A stretch of DNA of 64,000 bases from Conus ventricosus. Its lineage: Eukaryota > Mollusca > Gastropoda > Neogastropoda > Conidae. The position numbers and the translations under genes were made by a program. The stretch is taken from NCBI GenBank assembly GCA_018398815.1, contig CM031610.1:28979910-29043909 (forward strand), given 5' to 3'. The notes under the pieces are model-generated. The model saw only the letters and a program-made list of their open reading frames with translations, ran no database searches and was not told where the DNA came from. Shown piece by piece: positions 25,040 through 38,100 of the stretch; the first letter of the stretch is position 1, and every line of letters begins with the position of its first letter.

Positions 25040-25590
25040 TAGTGCTGCAAGCCCCTGTATGCTGCTGGCTATAAAGTTCGTCCACATCTCAAAGAGTTTT
25101 GATCATGTACCCGAGTCCACCCTAAAGAAGAAACAGTTCAGGGCCGTTTGCATACAGGCCATTATCTTTTAAAAGGTGACAAGAAGCTCCGTGGTGCCAT
25201 CCATGTCATGTACCACTCACAGTGAAACATATTCTTTTAGAGCGTTGGGACTTGCATGATGTGAGACACAAACAGCAGACTCCATGAAAACATTGTTCAG
25301 AGATGTGCCGCCTGATGTGTTCTTTGAATTTCTTTCAGTAAATTAACATTTTTCACCTAAGATTTTATGGAGGAAAAATTTTCTACAAAATTTCCTGTGT
25401 GTTTTTAGAAGTTGTTTATTTTAAAGAGTTGTGTGAATGAGGGTCATTTCTGTTTTTGCTTGTTTGTTTTAATTCTTTTCTTTTTTTAAATGACTTGTGA
25501 GTTGACTTCAACGCGGTGACAGCCCTGATATGGCCCTTTGCGATCGGCTGGGCTATAAGCAACGTTATTTACTGTCTGCTGATGGCAAGA
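25040..25590 (+). mobile_element. LINE 3' end, sense copy
   Basis: ACATATTCTTTTAGAGCGTT, GATGTGAGACACAAACA and CATGAAAACATTGTTCAGAG match, in order, the complement of 48400-48510, part of the LINE at 48190-48975. It ends with GTGACAGCCCTGATATGGCC and GGCTGGGCTATAAGCAACG. The coding frame is broken. Confidence 0.75.
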
Positions 25591-25599
25591 TTTTGGCCA

Positions 25600-27655
25600 T
25601 ACCACAGTCTAAGAGGCAAAGCAGGTGCCAGCAGCTTTCATTTCTGTACACAGGGCAGGAGGCGCCCAAAGCATGCGTGCTCTTTAATTTTCTAAAACAA
25701 AAAACAGACAAACCCTAAAGCTTGAGGAGAAAGAGAGTCCATCTATAACAATAACCACGAGAAAATAGCAAGAGACTGATCTGGGTGAGAACTGCTTGGT
25801 CAATTTTTTTTTTTCGTAACTACACACAACACAACTCCCAAGGCAAAGCCAACAGAAAGACAGACATCAGCAATGTGTTCTAGTTACACCGGACTACTAT
25901 CTCCCTCATAAATGCATCGCTCAATAATACCTTGATTCATACACTCTGCACTTTTCAGAACTAACATACACACTCTCCTTGTCTGGATCAGACAATACAA
26001 GACAAACGCACTTGCATCAGGAAAAATAAATAAGCATGTTACATATTCCACGAAGTGTACATTTGCAGGGCAGTACACTATCCATGGACAATGTTCTTGG
26101 AATCTTTTCTCTTTCCATCTCCATGGCATTTCCTGCTCACTTCAAAGGATCATGTACACTTTTACATACATACCAGAAGTCATTATGAACTACAATATTT
26201 ACATAGGTGAAAGCAACTGAAAAACCGGTATGTGACAATCCAACTGCAACAACCATTGCCATCATTCAGTAAATATGAGCAGTCAATGTAGATGAGGAAT
26301 GTTACATCACAAACCAAGAAAGAGAGAATGAAGAAGAGGAAGCGTATGCAAATTTCAAGCCCATTCTGAATCTGGTGAAATTCCATGCGGTGATACTACT
26401 GCAGCAGTACCAAATGTGATCACTGTACTGCAGTCAAGTTTGTCTACAACTGAGACCAGTGAACCAAGATTTTCTAAGGAAATGAACAAGAAACACTGCC
26501 AAGCAGTGGACAGCTTTAAACTCTGTATTTGTCAGCACTACAACTAGAGCTGAAAGCAATACACTTCAATGTTCCAACAGTTACTCTGAACCATCATGTT
26601 AATAAGAAACTGTGACTGTTAAAATGTTTCTGTTTTACAAATGCGGTTCTCAAGTAGCCTTTTCCAGACTTGATTTACTTATGTAATGGTAAGGCAGCTG
26701 TTTCTATTGGCCATGCCGCATGGCACCAGAAATCTATTTTTTTTTAAATCAACCATTCTCCTTCTGCCATTTAACGCAAGCAATCATGTTGCATACTTTA
26801 TTTTAAATCCAAGCTAATGGAAAAGTATAGTATTTTCATCTCAAAGATTATAATAAGAATGCGGAATGTTGGGCATCTTCATTGAGGACTGTCAAAATTA
26901 CATTGTCTGTTTAACGTCATAACAGGTTTTGATTATTTATTAGCTGTAAGGTATTTTACCTGCACACTGAGCACAAATTCATGTTTTACCCTTTCCGGTG
27001 ATGTATGACTGTTGGCTACGATGTGGGAATTATGAGTGTGCAAACACATTTTTTGTTTCAATTGCAGGTCAGCATGTAGGAGAATTAGTTTTGAGGCATC
27101 CATCAGGAAAAAAATTAACAAAAGTGATTGAACAGTTGTCACTGCTGAATCATCCACATGGTTTCTGCAGCTCTTCCTTTCACATGGTGCACCCATTACC
27201 CAACCCTGGTCTGGAACAGGACCGAGATTCTCAGCAGAACACACACAGCTCATTGCCACACAAACTAGGTTCAACTGATCTGTTTTCAAGAAGCTTTAAC
27301 CAATGATTGTCTCCCCTGTCCATCCACACTCACGTGTCCCCAAATGGTTGATAAATCACATTCAATTTTCATTAAAATGTACAATAAAAGCAACAAGACT
27401 TCCAATTCGCATCATCCATGCTCCATGGATATTCTACATTTTCAGCTGTGATGTCCGAATTGGTTAACACTGTTTTTTCATTTCAAATAGATATTTCAGC
27501 AGATCATCAGGCCCAAGAGAAGCAAAGGCAACAGAAACTGGTTTGAGAACAGTAGAGAAGTGATTGCACTTCATCGCATCTAGATACATAACAAGACAGA
27601 CACACACACACAAACCTCCCATAGTCTCGTAACGTCAGTGTGCAGTAAGCATATG
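25600..27655. other. No gene recognised
   Basis: AT-rich intergenic sequence; nothing beyond chance open frames seen. Confidence 0.5.
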
Positions 27656-27662
27656 AACGATA

Positions 27663-28220
27663 AAATCAAACAGTTGAATCTGTCCTTCCCACTCAAACCA
27701 CATCAAACAGTTGAATCTGTCCTTCCCACTCAAACCACATCAAACAGTTGAATCTGTCCTTCCCACTCAAACCACATCACACGGTTGAATCTGTCCTTCC
27801 CACTCAAACCACATCAAACGGTTGAATCTGTCCTTCCCACTCAAACCACATCAAACGGTTGAATCTGTCCTTCCTATTCAAACCACATCAAACGGTTGAA
27901 TCTGTCCTTCCCACTCAAACCACATCAAATGGCTGAATCTGTCCTTCCCACTCAAACCACATCAAACGGCTGAATCTGTCATTCCCACTCAAACCACATC
28001 AAACGGTTGAATCTGTCCTTCCCATTCAAACCACATCAAACGGTTGAATCTGTCCTTCCCACTCAAACCACATCAAATGGCTGAATCTGTCCTTCCCACT
28101 CAAACCACATCAAACGGTTGAATCTGTCCTTCCCACTCAAACCACATCAAACGGTTGAATCTGTCCTTCCCATTCAAACCACATCAAACAGTTGAATCTG
28201 TCCTTCCCACTCAAACCACA
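27663..28220 (+). repeat. 37-bp minisatellite, ~15 copies
   Basis: The unit contains CACATCAAACGGTTGAATCT and GTCCTTCCCACTCAAAC. Variants (AACAG, AACGG, AATGG; CACTC, CATTC) are interspersed, typical of a VNTR. No spacer sequences, so not CRISPR. Confidence 0.97.
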
Positions 28221-28229
28221 GATATTCAA

Positions 28230-31170
28230 CTGTGTGCACACACATCACCAAGAACCGACAAGCCAAATAAGAAAGAATATTCGCACATTCATTCCAACAT
28301 GCACAGCAGCAAATTCTCTTCACTTTTTTTTTTCAACCAACCAGTAGCCTGCATCTGCGTTTACATGAGCAGCTAGCAGACCATAATAACACAATTTCCA
28401 TTTCCTTTATGTGTTTTATACACATGTGCTCCACATGACAATAAAAGCAGTGGATATGTTAGTGAAAAAAAGCGAAGAGACTGTGAATCAAATATCCTTT
28501 TCTTGAACATACTGAAAACCATGTTGCTATGTCGGCAATAGAATTCAGTGCTGCTGTTATGTGGTTATTCAAAACCATGCTACCTTCAAAAATACATACA
28601 AAAAAAAATTATGCAGGTTCCCCCTCCTCTACCCTCCCGTTTCTTTTGTCGGCTCTCTTACATCCCATGATCCTCACAATTATAACAATGCACTCTCTCA
28701 AAAATACAACGCACAGCAGAAATTTCTAAAATCTCTGTACACCAGAATATCATCTTCAAAAGAATTTTGGTGCCGACACAAAAAAAGCAATTTTGCTGCA
28801 ACAAGCCCGTTTCTAAAGTCAGAACAATATGGTAGAGAACAGTAACTGGACACGCTGCAACAGATCTGTATCTGGATAAGGACACCTAACCTTCCGGGAT
28901 ATCAAACGTGTTGTCCTTCAACCTCAGGACGTTGCCAGGATTGTTACCACAAATACCTCCAATGTACTGACCATTGGTTCACTAAGGACTGAAGGAGGAA
29001 TCTTGATACAACCTGCATGCAGGTGAAGCATTCAGATCAGGGCATTCTTTCCTGTCCGTTTGTCTGTCTGTAAACCACCGTGTCAAACCTGGAATGTTTC
29101 CCACCGAAGAGTTTGCTCTTATGCTCACCTTTTGACACTCGTCAAGTGTTACCGACAAGGTAAGCAAGCGGAAGATGTAGTCTTGCCTAGTTTGAGGGAG
29201 CTGAACACGCTCAACTGTTCAGGCAAGACATTTGCACAGCAAAATGATCAGCCATAAGAACAAAGGTGAAGGCTGTGTGCTGTGCTAGCAACATCTCATC
29301 GGGTCACAAACTTTTTGTTTTTATTGTTTATCTTTGCAGTTGCAGCCAAGATCAAGAGTTTATCTTGACTTTAAGATTCAGGAAAGACCTGCCAAAGTGA
29401 TGAATGACTTCTGCTTCCGAGTTATGTCGTCAGTCTACATGCTGCTTCGACGTCAGCCTGCCTAGTGCGACCATAAAATAGCGAGGTGAGCCAAAGGCAG
29501 TCTTGTTCTTGCACCTGAGTGAAAGAGTTCACTACTACGACAAAGGCTTGAGGTTACAGACAAACAGTTGGGTGGGTTTTCATCACATTTCATCAAGTTG
29601 TTCGTACGGTCAGTATCTACAGAGGAGTGCATTTTAACGTCTGTAAGTGCAACACTGATGACATGCTGGAAGAAAAAGGAAACAACAGTCAAGTAAAAAA
29701 TGAAGTCCCCAAGAGAGATCCATCTGCATTAGGTCTGGGGATGGTGCAAGTACAGATGGTTCGTCTCGTCTGCAGGACACTGTTTTCAAAGTTAACAAGG
29801 ATGGACCTTATATTCCACTGACCTTCTGTATTGTTTTCAAAGTTAACAGGGATGGACCTTATATTCCACTGACCTTCTACACATCTATGCTAGAATGCAT
29901 CAGCAGTATAACATCATTGGGTAATGCTACAGGATGAAAAGGTTTCTTCCTGGTAAATTACACAAGTGCAGACTTTCCAGTGCCTAGGTGCTCTCTGAGT
30001 ATACAAGTGCACACTTCACATCAGACTTTGTAGTATCACGGTGATGTCCCCAGAAATCCATGTCAAGTGTTTGATGGATTACAATAACACACCAAAGACC
30101 CAGCAAGCACACCCATCACTTCTGATCCTGCCGTCATAAAGTTTACACAGTCCCCAACTGCACATCAAAATCTGCTCACAGAAATCAAATGAGGCTTAAG
30201 ACTCGGAGAGCAGAAAGATCATTGGAAAGGAGCGTGGCTGCCCATGTGGCGGGGTAATCAAGAACGGTCACACATGTAATGTTCTCATCCCCAGCTGATG
30301 CATTTGTACCATAGTGTTCAAGTACTTTGGCTGTTCGGATGATCCATGGAGTCTTTTAGCCAAGGTACGACAACAACAACAGCAACAATATTCGAAAGGC
30401 ATTCGGGGTGATCAGTTCAGCTGGACAGCCATATCATGGTTATGGTAATCCAACCAGAGTTTTGTTTTATCATTCATCGCCAGTCACAGCCAATAGAGCA
30501 TAGTTCGAGTTGTGAAGTTTGTTTGGTTTGGGGTTTTTTTTCACTTTACTTGTTTAGGTTTCCTTGTTTTATCAACCCTGGTTTGCAAAGCTGTAAACAT
30601 GTCAAGAAGAAGAAAAGCTGACAATGACAAAATCAAACCAACCTAAAAAATCAAATCAAGCCTCACTGCATTATCAAGACGGCAGCACCCTTGCACTCTG
30701 ACATCCTTTATCCGATCAAACCACAAATCATGCTGTACATGCACTAAATGCAAACTGGACTTTCACATCTCGGAGACGGTGGGATGAAGGTCAACATGTA
30801 ACATCTTCCGGTGACCACACACAACATGGACATGTCAGCCCTAGAACAGCCTGATGGAAAGAAGAGTCCTAGGAACTCCAGAAGCAGTTGTGAACAAAAA
30901 TGAATCACATGGAAAATCAGGCGCCCACCTACACAAACTTTCGATTCAGCCAAGGACACCAAGTCTGCAACTCAATGGTGCTCCAAGACCAACCTTGTGG
31001 CACTTCAAGGTCTACAAATGAGATCTATGATGGAAGTCATATCCAAACTGGAACAGTTGCAGCAGGCATCAAATTTTATTTTCATTTTGGAGAATTGGAA
31101 TTAAACTGACTATTCAGCATTTAATGCATAATATTCTTCACCAGATAGCTTGTTGAACTTGATCTGCAGT
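28230..31170. other. No gene recognised
   Basis: Intergenic or possibly part of a long 3' UTR of the minus-strand phosphatase. Holds a 51-bp tandem pair at 29781-29880 (TTTTCAAAGTTAACAAGGAT). No domain-bearing frame. Confidence 0.45.
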
Positions 31171-31177
31171 TTTAGTC

Positions 31178-31500
31178 AAATATGGGGAGTTTTTCTTATA
31201 CTCCCTGTTTGGCTAGCATACTTACAATGTCAGACCATAGCATTCAACGGCAGTTAGTCAGCTCTGCCAGGCCGAAGATTTTGTGGCTAATGCAGTAATA
31301 AGATAGTCACGTGACGCCTACCCTACTTCCGCCATGCCAGAAGGCCGAGGTGAGCTTGTTTACCTCATTCTTCTGAGGCCACACTAAGGTAACCCCGAGA
31401 ACCTTGGCGCTAGAGGGGAAGGAGGGCGGGCATTAGAGTCTGACATGGTAAGTATACTAGCCAAACAGGGAGTATAAGAAAAACTCCCCATTTTGGCGTC
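31178..31500. repeat. Inverted repeat pair next to recombinase remnant
   Basis: ATGGGGAGTTTTTCTTATAC (31180) and its complement (to 31492) form arms of about 60 bases; TACTTACAATGTCAGAC and its near-complement extend them. TGTCAGACCATAGCA occurs again just outside the right arm (31525). The arms lie directly 3' of the recombinase remnant on the same strand. Confidence 0.75.
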
Positions 31501-31539
31501 ATATACTTTACCATGTCAGACCATAGCAGAATTTAAAGG

Positions 31540-32176
31540 AATCGGAGGAGGCAGTGCCTAACAAATTCTTGGGTTAGATGGCGGAATGGAATAGCTGCAT
31601 TAGCCGCCCACAAAGAGATCCTTTTGAACCATCTGCACGGGTCATTCGGATATCCCTCAAGTAGAAGTTTATGAAGGGTTTTCCGAACGCCAGAAGCTGC
31701 CTCCAATGATGGTGCACGGGACAGAATGCTGGAACGCCTCATGAGCTCGGGGGATAAGGCCGGGAGGTCCTTATATGCCTGGTGTAGGCAGATCCGACCG
31801 TCCTAGACAGCCATCTGGAGATGGTGCCCGCCGAGATGTTCCTTAGGATTAATTGGTTAATGGAGATGAGGAGTGTCTCTGGGATGCGCGCCTGGGGCGC
31901 GAGCGTTCCAGTAGTATCTAAGGCACCTAGATGGGCACAGGTCCATGTCCCCCCCCCCCCCTCCCCCCCCCTGTTCTTGACTGCCGAGGATATCCGCGAG
32001 TGAGCGGATGACAATGGAGGGGGAGGAAGAGCCCGGTCCAGCTAAGAATTCAGGGAGGAACTTCAGGGAGACCGAGCCGTCCCTGTGAAAGTCTCTGGGG
32101 TCTCCGCTGAGGGCATGGATTTCGCTTCGCCGTCTGACCGAAGCCAGGGCGAGGAGAAATGTGGTCCGCTGCATGT
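31540..32176 (-). pseudogene. Decayed tyrosine recombinase of a DIRS-like retroelement
   Basis: The minus strand, across three frames, reads TFLLALASVRRRSEIHALS (helix with the first catalytic Arg), SLKFLPEFLA, LCPSRCLRYY, ISAGTISRWLSRTVGSAY, then AHEA, SFWRSENP and FINFYLRDI with the presumed nucleophile Tyr. This order is that of DIRS/Ngaro tyrosine recombinases. Frames break at a poly-G run (plus 31949-31970) and at single bases. No reverse transcriptase is visible upstream (32.2-34.4 kb). Confidence 0.7.
31949..31971. repeat. Poly-C run inside the recombinase remnant
   Basis: About ten and eight C residues split by a T; on the minus strand it is read as a Gly stretch between SQEQ and DMDL. 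Seen also in other dead ORFs of this window. Confidence 0.9.
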
Positions 32177-32342
32177 TTGTTGGGACACATCTGTGTTACT
32201 GTGCTCCGAGATGATTCTGCTACTCTCCATTTGTGCCTCAGGAGAGTCAGAGGTTGGCAGACTTGCAGATCTCTGAACAGGAATGTCTGACATGCTATTT
32301 AGTACCCATAACAAACAGATCTTCTTATCCATTAAAAAAAAT

Positions 32343-32345
<3 letters not shown>

Positions 32346-32378
<33 letters not shown>

Positions 32379-32390
32379 CACACACACACA
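32346..32390. repeat. (CA)n microsatellite
   Basis: CA repeats with one CCCC break; followed by two tandem 49-bp copies (32400-32498, ACGGAATAAAACACTAATCA). Confidence 0.9.
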
Positions 32391-32762
32391 CTACATCAAG
32401 GTACGGAATAAAACACTAATCAAAAGCTACAGAACGACAAATTGATCTATACGGAATAAAACACTAATCAAAAGCTACAGAATGACAAATGAATCTATCT
32501 AGCATCAGTGTATTTTTCTTTATCTACTGACTAGATTGGGAACCATATCCACCTTCTTGTTATTTTAAGTGAACACTTCAAAATCAACTGCATACACACA
32601 GCATTCAATACATCAATCCCAATACTGTCAGGAAGACAAATGTTGGCAGCGTTCTCTACCTTCTAGTGGACTTTGCTTCTGTGATAATGGTAATGAAGGA
32701 ACTTCCTCAACAACAGTAAGTACACATTCTTCAGCCATCACTGTATTTTGTTTTGTTTTTCT

Positions 32763-32827
<65 letters not shown>
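32763..32827. repeat. (TG)n microsatellite
   Basis: Pure TG alternation of about 65 bases. Confidence 0.97.
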
Positions 32828-32828
<1 letters not shown>

Positions 32829-32829
32829 C

Positions 32830-33913
32830 AATAACAGTGGCATAGGATTGGATCCCTCAGTTCCCATGCATCATGTAAGATGGGAATGCTAAGACAAGCT
32901 CCAAACCCAAATCATTAAAACCAACCTATCCAGAACAGAGGTAACTAAATGCAGTTAATACACATTCCTGAGGTCTAGCTACTTTCCAACTTAAAAGGTG
33001 TGATGGCCTCCTGAAGCACAAAATCCAAAAGAAGCTAAAAGCAATGATGCATCACCATGGTGTACAGTCAAGTTGGTTTACAATTACAGCATAACTTATG
33101 GCTAAAATCCTGTCAACAACACAACATTCACCCACTGAAAGGTGAAACTCGTCACTGAACCGCATGACAAATATTCACATCCCATTCATTACAATGAGGA
33201 GCCCATTATATTCAAGTACAGAAATCACAGTCCAACATATTCAAACCTACTCATTGCTTCACATCATAATTTATACATCCAGTACAAATTCACCAAGAAC
33301 ACTTGGCCCAAGCCAAAGTCATGGTATTTCTTTAATCAGACATCTGAAAGCACATTCACAATCTGGGGCTTCCGCCAGAAAACAAAACTTAAAAAAAAAA
33401 AAAAAAGGAAATCACAGACATAAAAGAGGAATACCTGTGTGATTTTGTACAGCAAACCATTCAAGCACTGCAATGCACAAACCAACATGAGAATTTCCCA
33501 ACATTTTGCCAAGTGTAAGAATTTCCTAACATTCTGCCCAGTGCTGTCATCAAATCGACTATTCTAAAAGATTTTGTTTTAAACAAATCCTCCATTACTC
33601 CACAGCCTCCCTTTCAAAAGAAAAAAAAAAAAAAAGGAAAATGGTGTACAAACTCAGTCCAGTAGATGAATAAAACCTCAACAAGCAGCTGTACGAACGA
33701 TCCCGCTGTTGACCGCGTTTTTTCAGTTCAATGTCAAGTATTATAGCACAGCAGACGTAACAGCCCCAAGCAGTTGCAAACCGTTCCACAGGAACCCCAG
33801 TACACTTCACATTCAACACACCGTCCTCACATTGTGACACTGAACCTCATCTTGAAACACCTGTGACTGGAGGCACACTTTCTCCCCAAACCCCACTCTC
33901 CTCAAACAGTTGT

Positions 33914-33944
<31 letters not shown>

Positions 33945-34427
33945 ACAGTCTTCTCCCACAGCTCTGAGGCGTCGTCTGCTTTCAGGGGAGATGAATCAAG
34001 GCAGCTCGAGTTCCCCATCCGCGCCGAGTATTTCCAGTTGCAGTTCCGTGCTGTGTATTTCTTTTCCCCTTCATCCACGATTCCCACAGCTCTTTCTCCT
34101 CAGTGTGCCCCACATAAACCCTGTCCACACTTTACAAATTCTGCTGCATCTGTGACCGGAAAGAAAAAACAACAGCAACCGCTGTTGTGTTCCATTAGAA
34201 CTGCTTGCTAGCAGTAATAACACAACAGTTCATTCTGACTCCCGTCTCTCAAGCTAGTCCCCCCACTTTCTCCTTTTCTCAGCCTCACGTATTCAATCCT
34301 TTCTCTGCAACAAACATACTGTCCCAATCAGCCACAGGCAAACATGCATGCACCCAACTCAAAACTTCCACGCGTCTGATTTTCAGGCTGAGCGGAGAGG
34401 GTTTCCAGCCTCTGGCGTGCCAACAGG
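32830..34427. other. No gene recognised; possible 3' UTR of OCRL
   Basis: Directly downstream of the phosphatase stop. Holds poly-A (33393-33407) and a long poly-G run. No domain-bearing frame found. Confidence 0.4.
33912..33943. repeat. Poly-G run of ~32 bases
   Basis: TGTG followed by an unbroken G run to GGAACAG. Long homopolymer G is prone to length error and can fold as a G-quadruplex. Confidence 0.95.
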
Positions 34428-34579
34428 TCAGGAGAGCACGTCATTGGTCAGGAAGTGGTACATGAAGGCCGCTTTCTTGGCCTCCTCTTCCTGCGCCCGA
34501 TGCCGACGGGCCCGCTCCGAGCCCAGCTCTCGACTTGCTGAAGGGGGTGCTCGCAGCATCACCTCGCCAAATATTGCAG
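34428..34579 (-). CDS. OCRL: OCRL last exon: C-terminus and stop
   Basis: It begins [13 protein letters not shown] (across the junction) and ends [16 protein letters not shown] with TGA at 34428-34430. The charged helix of Arg/Glu/Lys before the final FMYHFL matches the INPP5B/OCRL tail. No 3' UTR end can be placed with confidence; TTTATT (AATAAA on minus) near 31073 is one weak candidate. Confidence 0.92.
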
Positions 34580-35034
34580 CTGTGGGCAAGAGGGGCACTG
34601 GTGTTTAAGTAGCTTGTGCAAGTGTTTGTCATTGTGTGCGAGCAAGCATGCATTTTATTGTGTATGTGTATGCATTCACACAGTACTGCAACGTGCCTGA
34701 TGCACAAATGTACCTGGTCATGTAATGTACGCACATGCTCTTGAATCAAATGTGTCAGATGATACTTCCAAAATACACATGGTAGCTCATTAACACAAAC
34801 CGACATGTTCACCATGATGATACCAAAAACGTCTCATCTTCTAGATAAAAAAACATTTGTTTGCAAATGTAAACACATTAAGGGCAATACTGTCCATTTC
34901 CAGTCTATACATTTTACACTGCCTATATTCCCGACCCAACCTCCACCACAGATAGTATGACTGCTTATTGCTTCATCCTGTTTGCTGATCTTTTCAAGAA
35001 AAAAAAATTCAAACCATTCATTTCTCCTTTCCCC

Positions 35035-35071
<37 letters not shown>

Positions 35072-35623
35072 GGTGTATTCTCAATAAATGATAAAAATGT
35101 TCTGTCAAAAGGTACACGTCCCATCACTTTACTTCTTTGCTCTTGTATATATGCACTCATAAACAAACAAAATCGATATGTGTAAAAAAAAAAAAACGTA
35201 CCCATAAACTTGATGTCAAGTCCATTGTACTCCGAATATTTCATCATTTCCTTGAGGAACTCGCAGACATAGTGGAATGTGTTCTTGTGGAAATCTGGTA
35301 TCTGACGCAGCACCTAAAGACAGAAATACATAAACACTGTGTTACATTCACAGACAAGAAAAATGAATAGTCTGTAAACAAAGAAGAGAAACCAGCAGGG
35401 CAGACACAGGCAGGCACACAGACACAAAAAGAGACAGAAAGACACAGGCAGGCACACAGACACAAAAAGAGACAGAAAGACACAGAAAGAGAGAAAAACA
35501 CATACTTTTTCACTACCAACAGGCGTGCCAACATCTTGAGAAACTTTTAAGGGAAAAGTCTGACAGCCAGAAAGAGGAGAGTGTTGGGAGTGAATGAGGA
35601 GGGGGAGGGGGGTTGCGGTGTGT

Positions 35624-35654
<31 letters not shown>

Positions 35655-38034
35655 GGGGGGGGGCACCAAACCTCCACCAAACATAAATTTGGCATAAAGA
35701 AAGAAGATGAGGAAAACTGGAGGACGGACTAGGAAAGAAAATAGAAAAATAAGGGGGGGGGGGGGGGGGGGGGGCTTGCAGAAGAGAATGAAGACACCAC
35801 TCACAATGAGGCATGAAAAGTGAGAGAAGAGGAATAAAGAGGTACTCAAGGAAACAGACCAAACAACAATGGGACCTAAAAAAAAAACCCCAAGCACTGT
35901 TTGCTGAGCAGCAGGTTTGTTGGAGGCAGACAGACACTGGTAGTAGACCGAGAAAGGAATGACTGGCTCCGCCAGGCACTCCAGGAACAGCAGCAACGAC
36001 TCTGCCACCGAATGGACGCTGCCCGCTGATGTGTGGTCAAAGAACAACACAGCTTTGTTGACAGTCTACCATACTGGGGTGGACAGACACACGTAAGTGC
36101 ATCCAACAGCCATGTCCCAGCACAGCACTAATCCCATGACAGACAACCATGTAAAAATAACAGTACATCCCTAAACTTGAAAGGTCTGATCATTTCTGTA
36201 CTGCAAACTACAAAGTGGCACCAAAAAAAACCCACCACCACCAACAAAAAAACAATAACAAAATGTACAACTGATAAACTACCCTCCTTCTAATTGAAAC
36301 TAAGGCAATCTATGCATAGCATAGCACATTTACCTCCTACCAGCATCAACTAGCTGAATTAAAAACAAGTCAGTTAAACTACTAACTTGGCTGACCTGGA
36401 AAGAAAATTTCAGCTCTCCACGTTGGAATAATGTGCTGTGACCTGGGACTTTCTCTGGTTTTCTTCTTTATGATAGAGTTAACACTGTACAGAAAAAACG
36501 TGCATGCATACACGCATGTTCACACGTTCCAATAGACAAGTTAACCCACTCTGACCAAGATAATGTGACGAATGTACATGTATTCAGCTACAGTTTACAC
36601 ACATTCAGTGTAGTACATGTACCCTGAATCATAAGGGTCTGAAATGTTCCTTTCAGGTAAGCTGATTTTCTCATTTGCCAGATAATACTGTCGGGACCAT
36701 TTAATCCATTCATCTTAAACTTCCATTCGACCAATCTATTTCTGTCTACTTTGTACATAACTGTATGTTTGTTGCCTACACTTCTTTCTCTTCACTATTC
36801 AACTGCTTAATATCTACATTTTCTCAAGTCTCCTATTCTGTGACCCCTCAAAACCATTCTGCCTATGAGGAAGAGGACAAAGAAGATGATGCTTTCAGTT
36901 CCATTCTTGTATGAGACCACAAGAGTTTGCTGTATTCTACATTTCCTCTCATAATACATCCCTGCGTCAACCAGGCCCGAAGGAATACAGATACCTGTCA
37001 AGTAGGTTAGAAACATGTGCCTTACTCGTAATGCATCCATCACGTGCATCCATGATGCGAATGGAACTGGACTGTGTGGCGCCAGTCTTGCCGCTGGGCC
37101 CATAGCTCTCTCAGCTCTGAGTATGAGTCAGCTGAAGCTGAAAAATCCCCCAAATGCACAGCCGATGGGACTCAAACCCTCTACCACCCAATCCACAAGC
37201 ATTCGACTACCCCCTGTATCACAGAGACCGTTTACCTGTTTAACATTTGTTTCAGCCAATGGCTACAGCACAAAACGAAATCCACTCACTTCTGCTTTCC
37301 GCTGACCTTCAGCATGTATGTTATACCCAGTGGCTGTGACAGAAGCGTTCTGGCCTGTGTGAGCGGCTTTTGGGAAGAATGCTTATCATGTTTGCGATAG
37401 ATGATTAGCCAGAATCACTTATTGTCAATAAGAAGTGAAAGGATACGCAGTTTATCAGGCGCCCCAGTGTCCAGGCCGTCACGGATCTCCTGCACCTCCG
37501 ACTGCAGACCCGGTATTTGAAACAGATAGGGCTGAAACAGAATGCTGATTCAATGACTCATCTCCTCTCATCTGAGCCTTCGGTACACGTGAACATTATC
37601 ATCTTTTGGTGACTCACAAGTGATTCACACATCAAAGTCAATTATTTTAGTAATTCAGAAACACAGGCATATCACAATTTTCTTTTTTATTCTTTAAACA
37701 CCAAAATTATCTGACATCATCGGGGGGGGGGGGGGGGGGCACTTCCTGATATTAATGTTTTCTTTCTCCATAAAACTGGAATGATCATCAATTTGTTTTT
37801 CTGTAAAATCAAGAAAGAATTTCCCATTCAACATGGTCACACTGAAAACCTGGAACACAAATAAACAAAATCTTAAAACAAGCATCCATGCTTTATGTAA
37901 GATTCAACTTTGTGATGACTACACATCAATGTGACTGAAAATAAACTGACTTTTGAAATAATAATACAAGCCCAATATAACTTAAAATGTTTGGTATATG
38001 CTATGTAACCATATCTTCTATAGCAAAAATGTAA

Positions 38035-38100
<66 letters not shown>

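Noticed and set aside
27663..28220. CRISPR-like regular repeats (also 39424-40570 and 62440-64000)
   Set aside because: Units are contiguous with no unique spacers and the context is eukaryotic; these are minisatellites.
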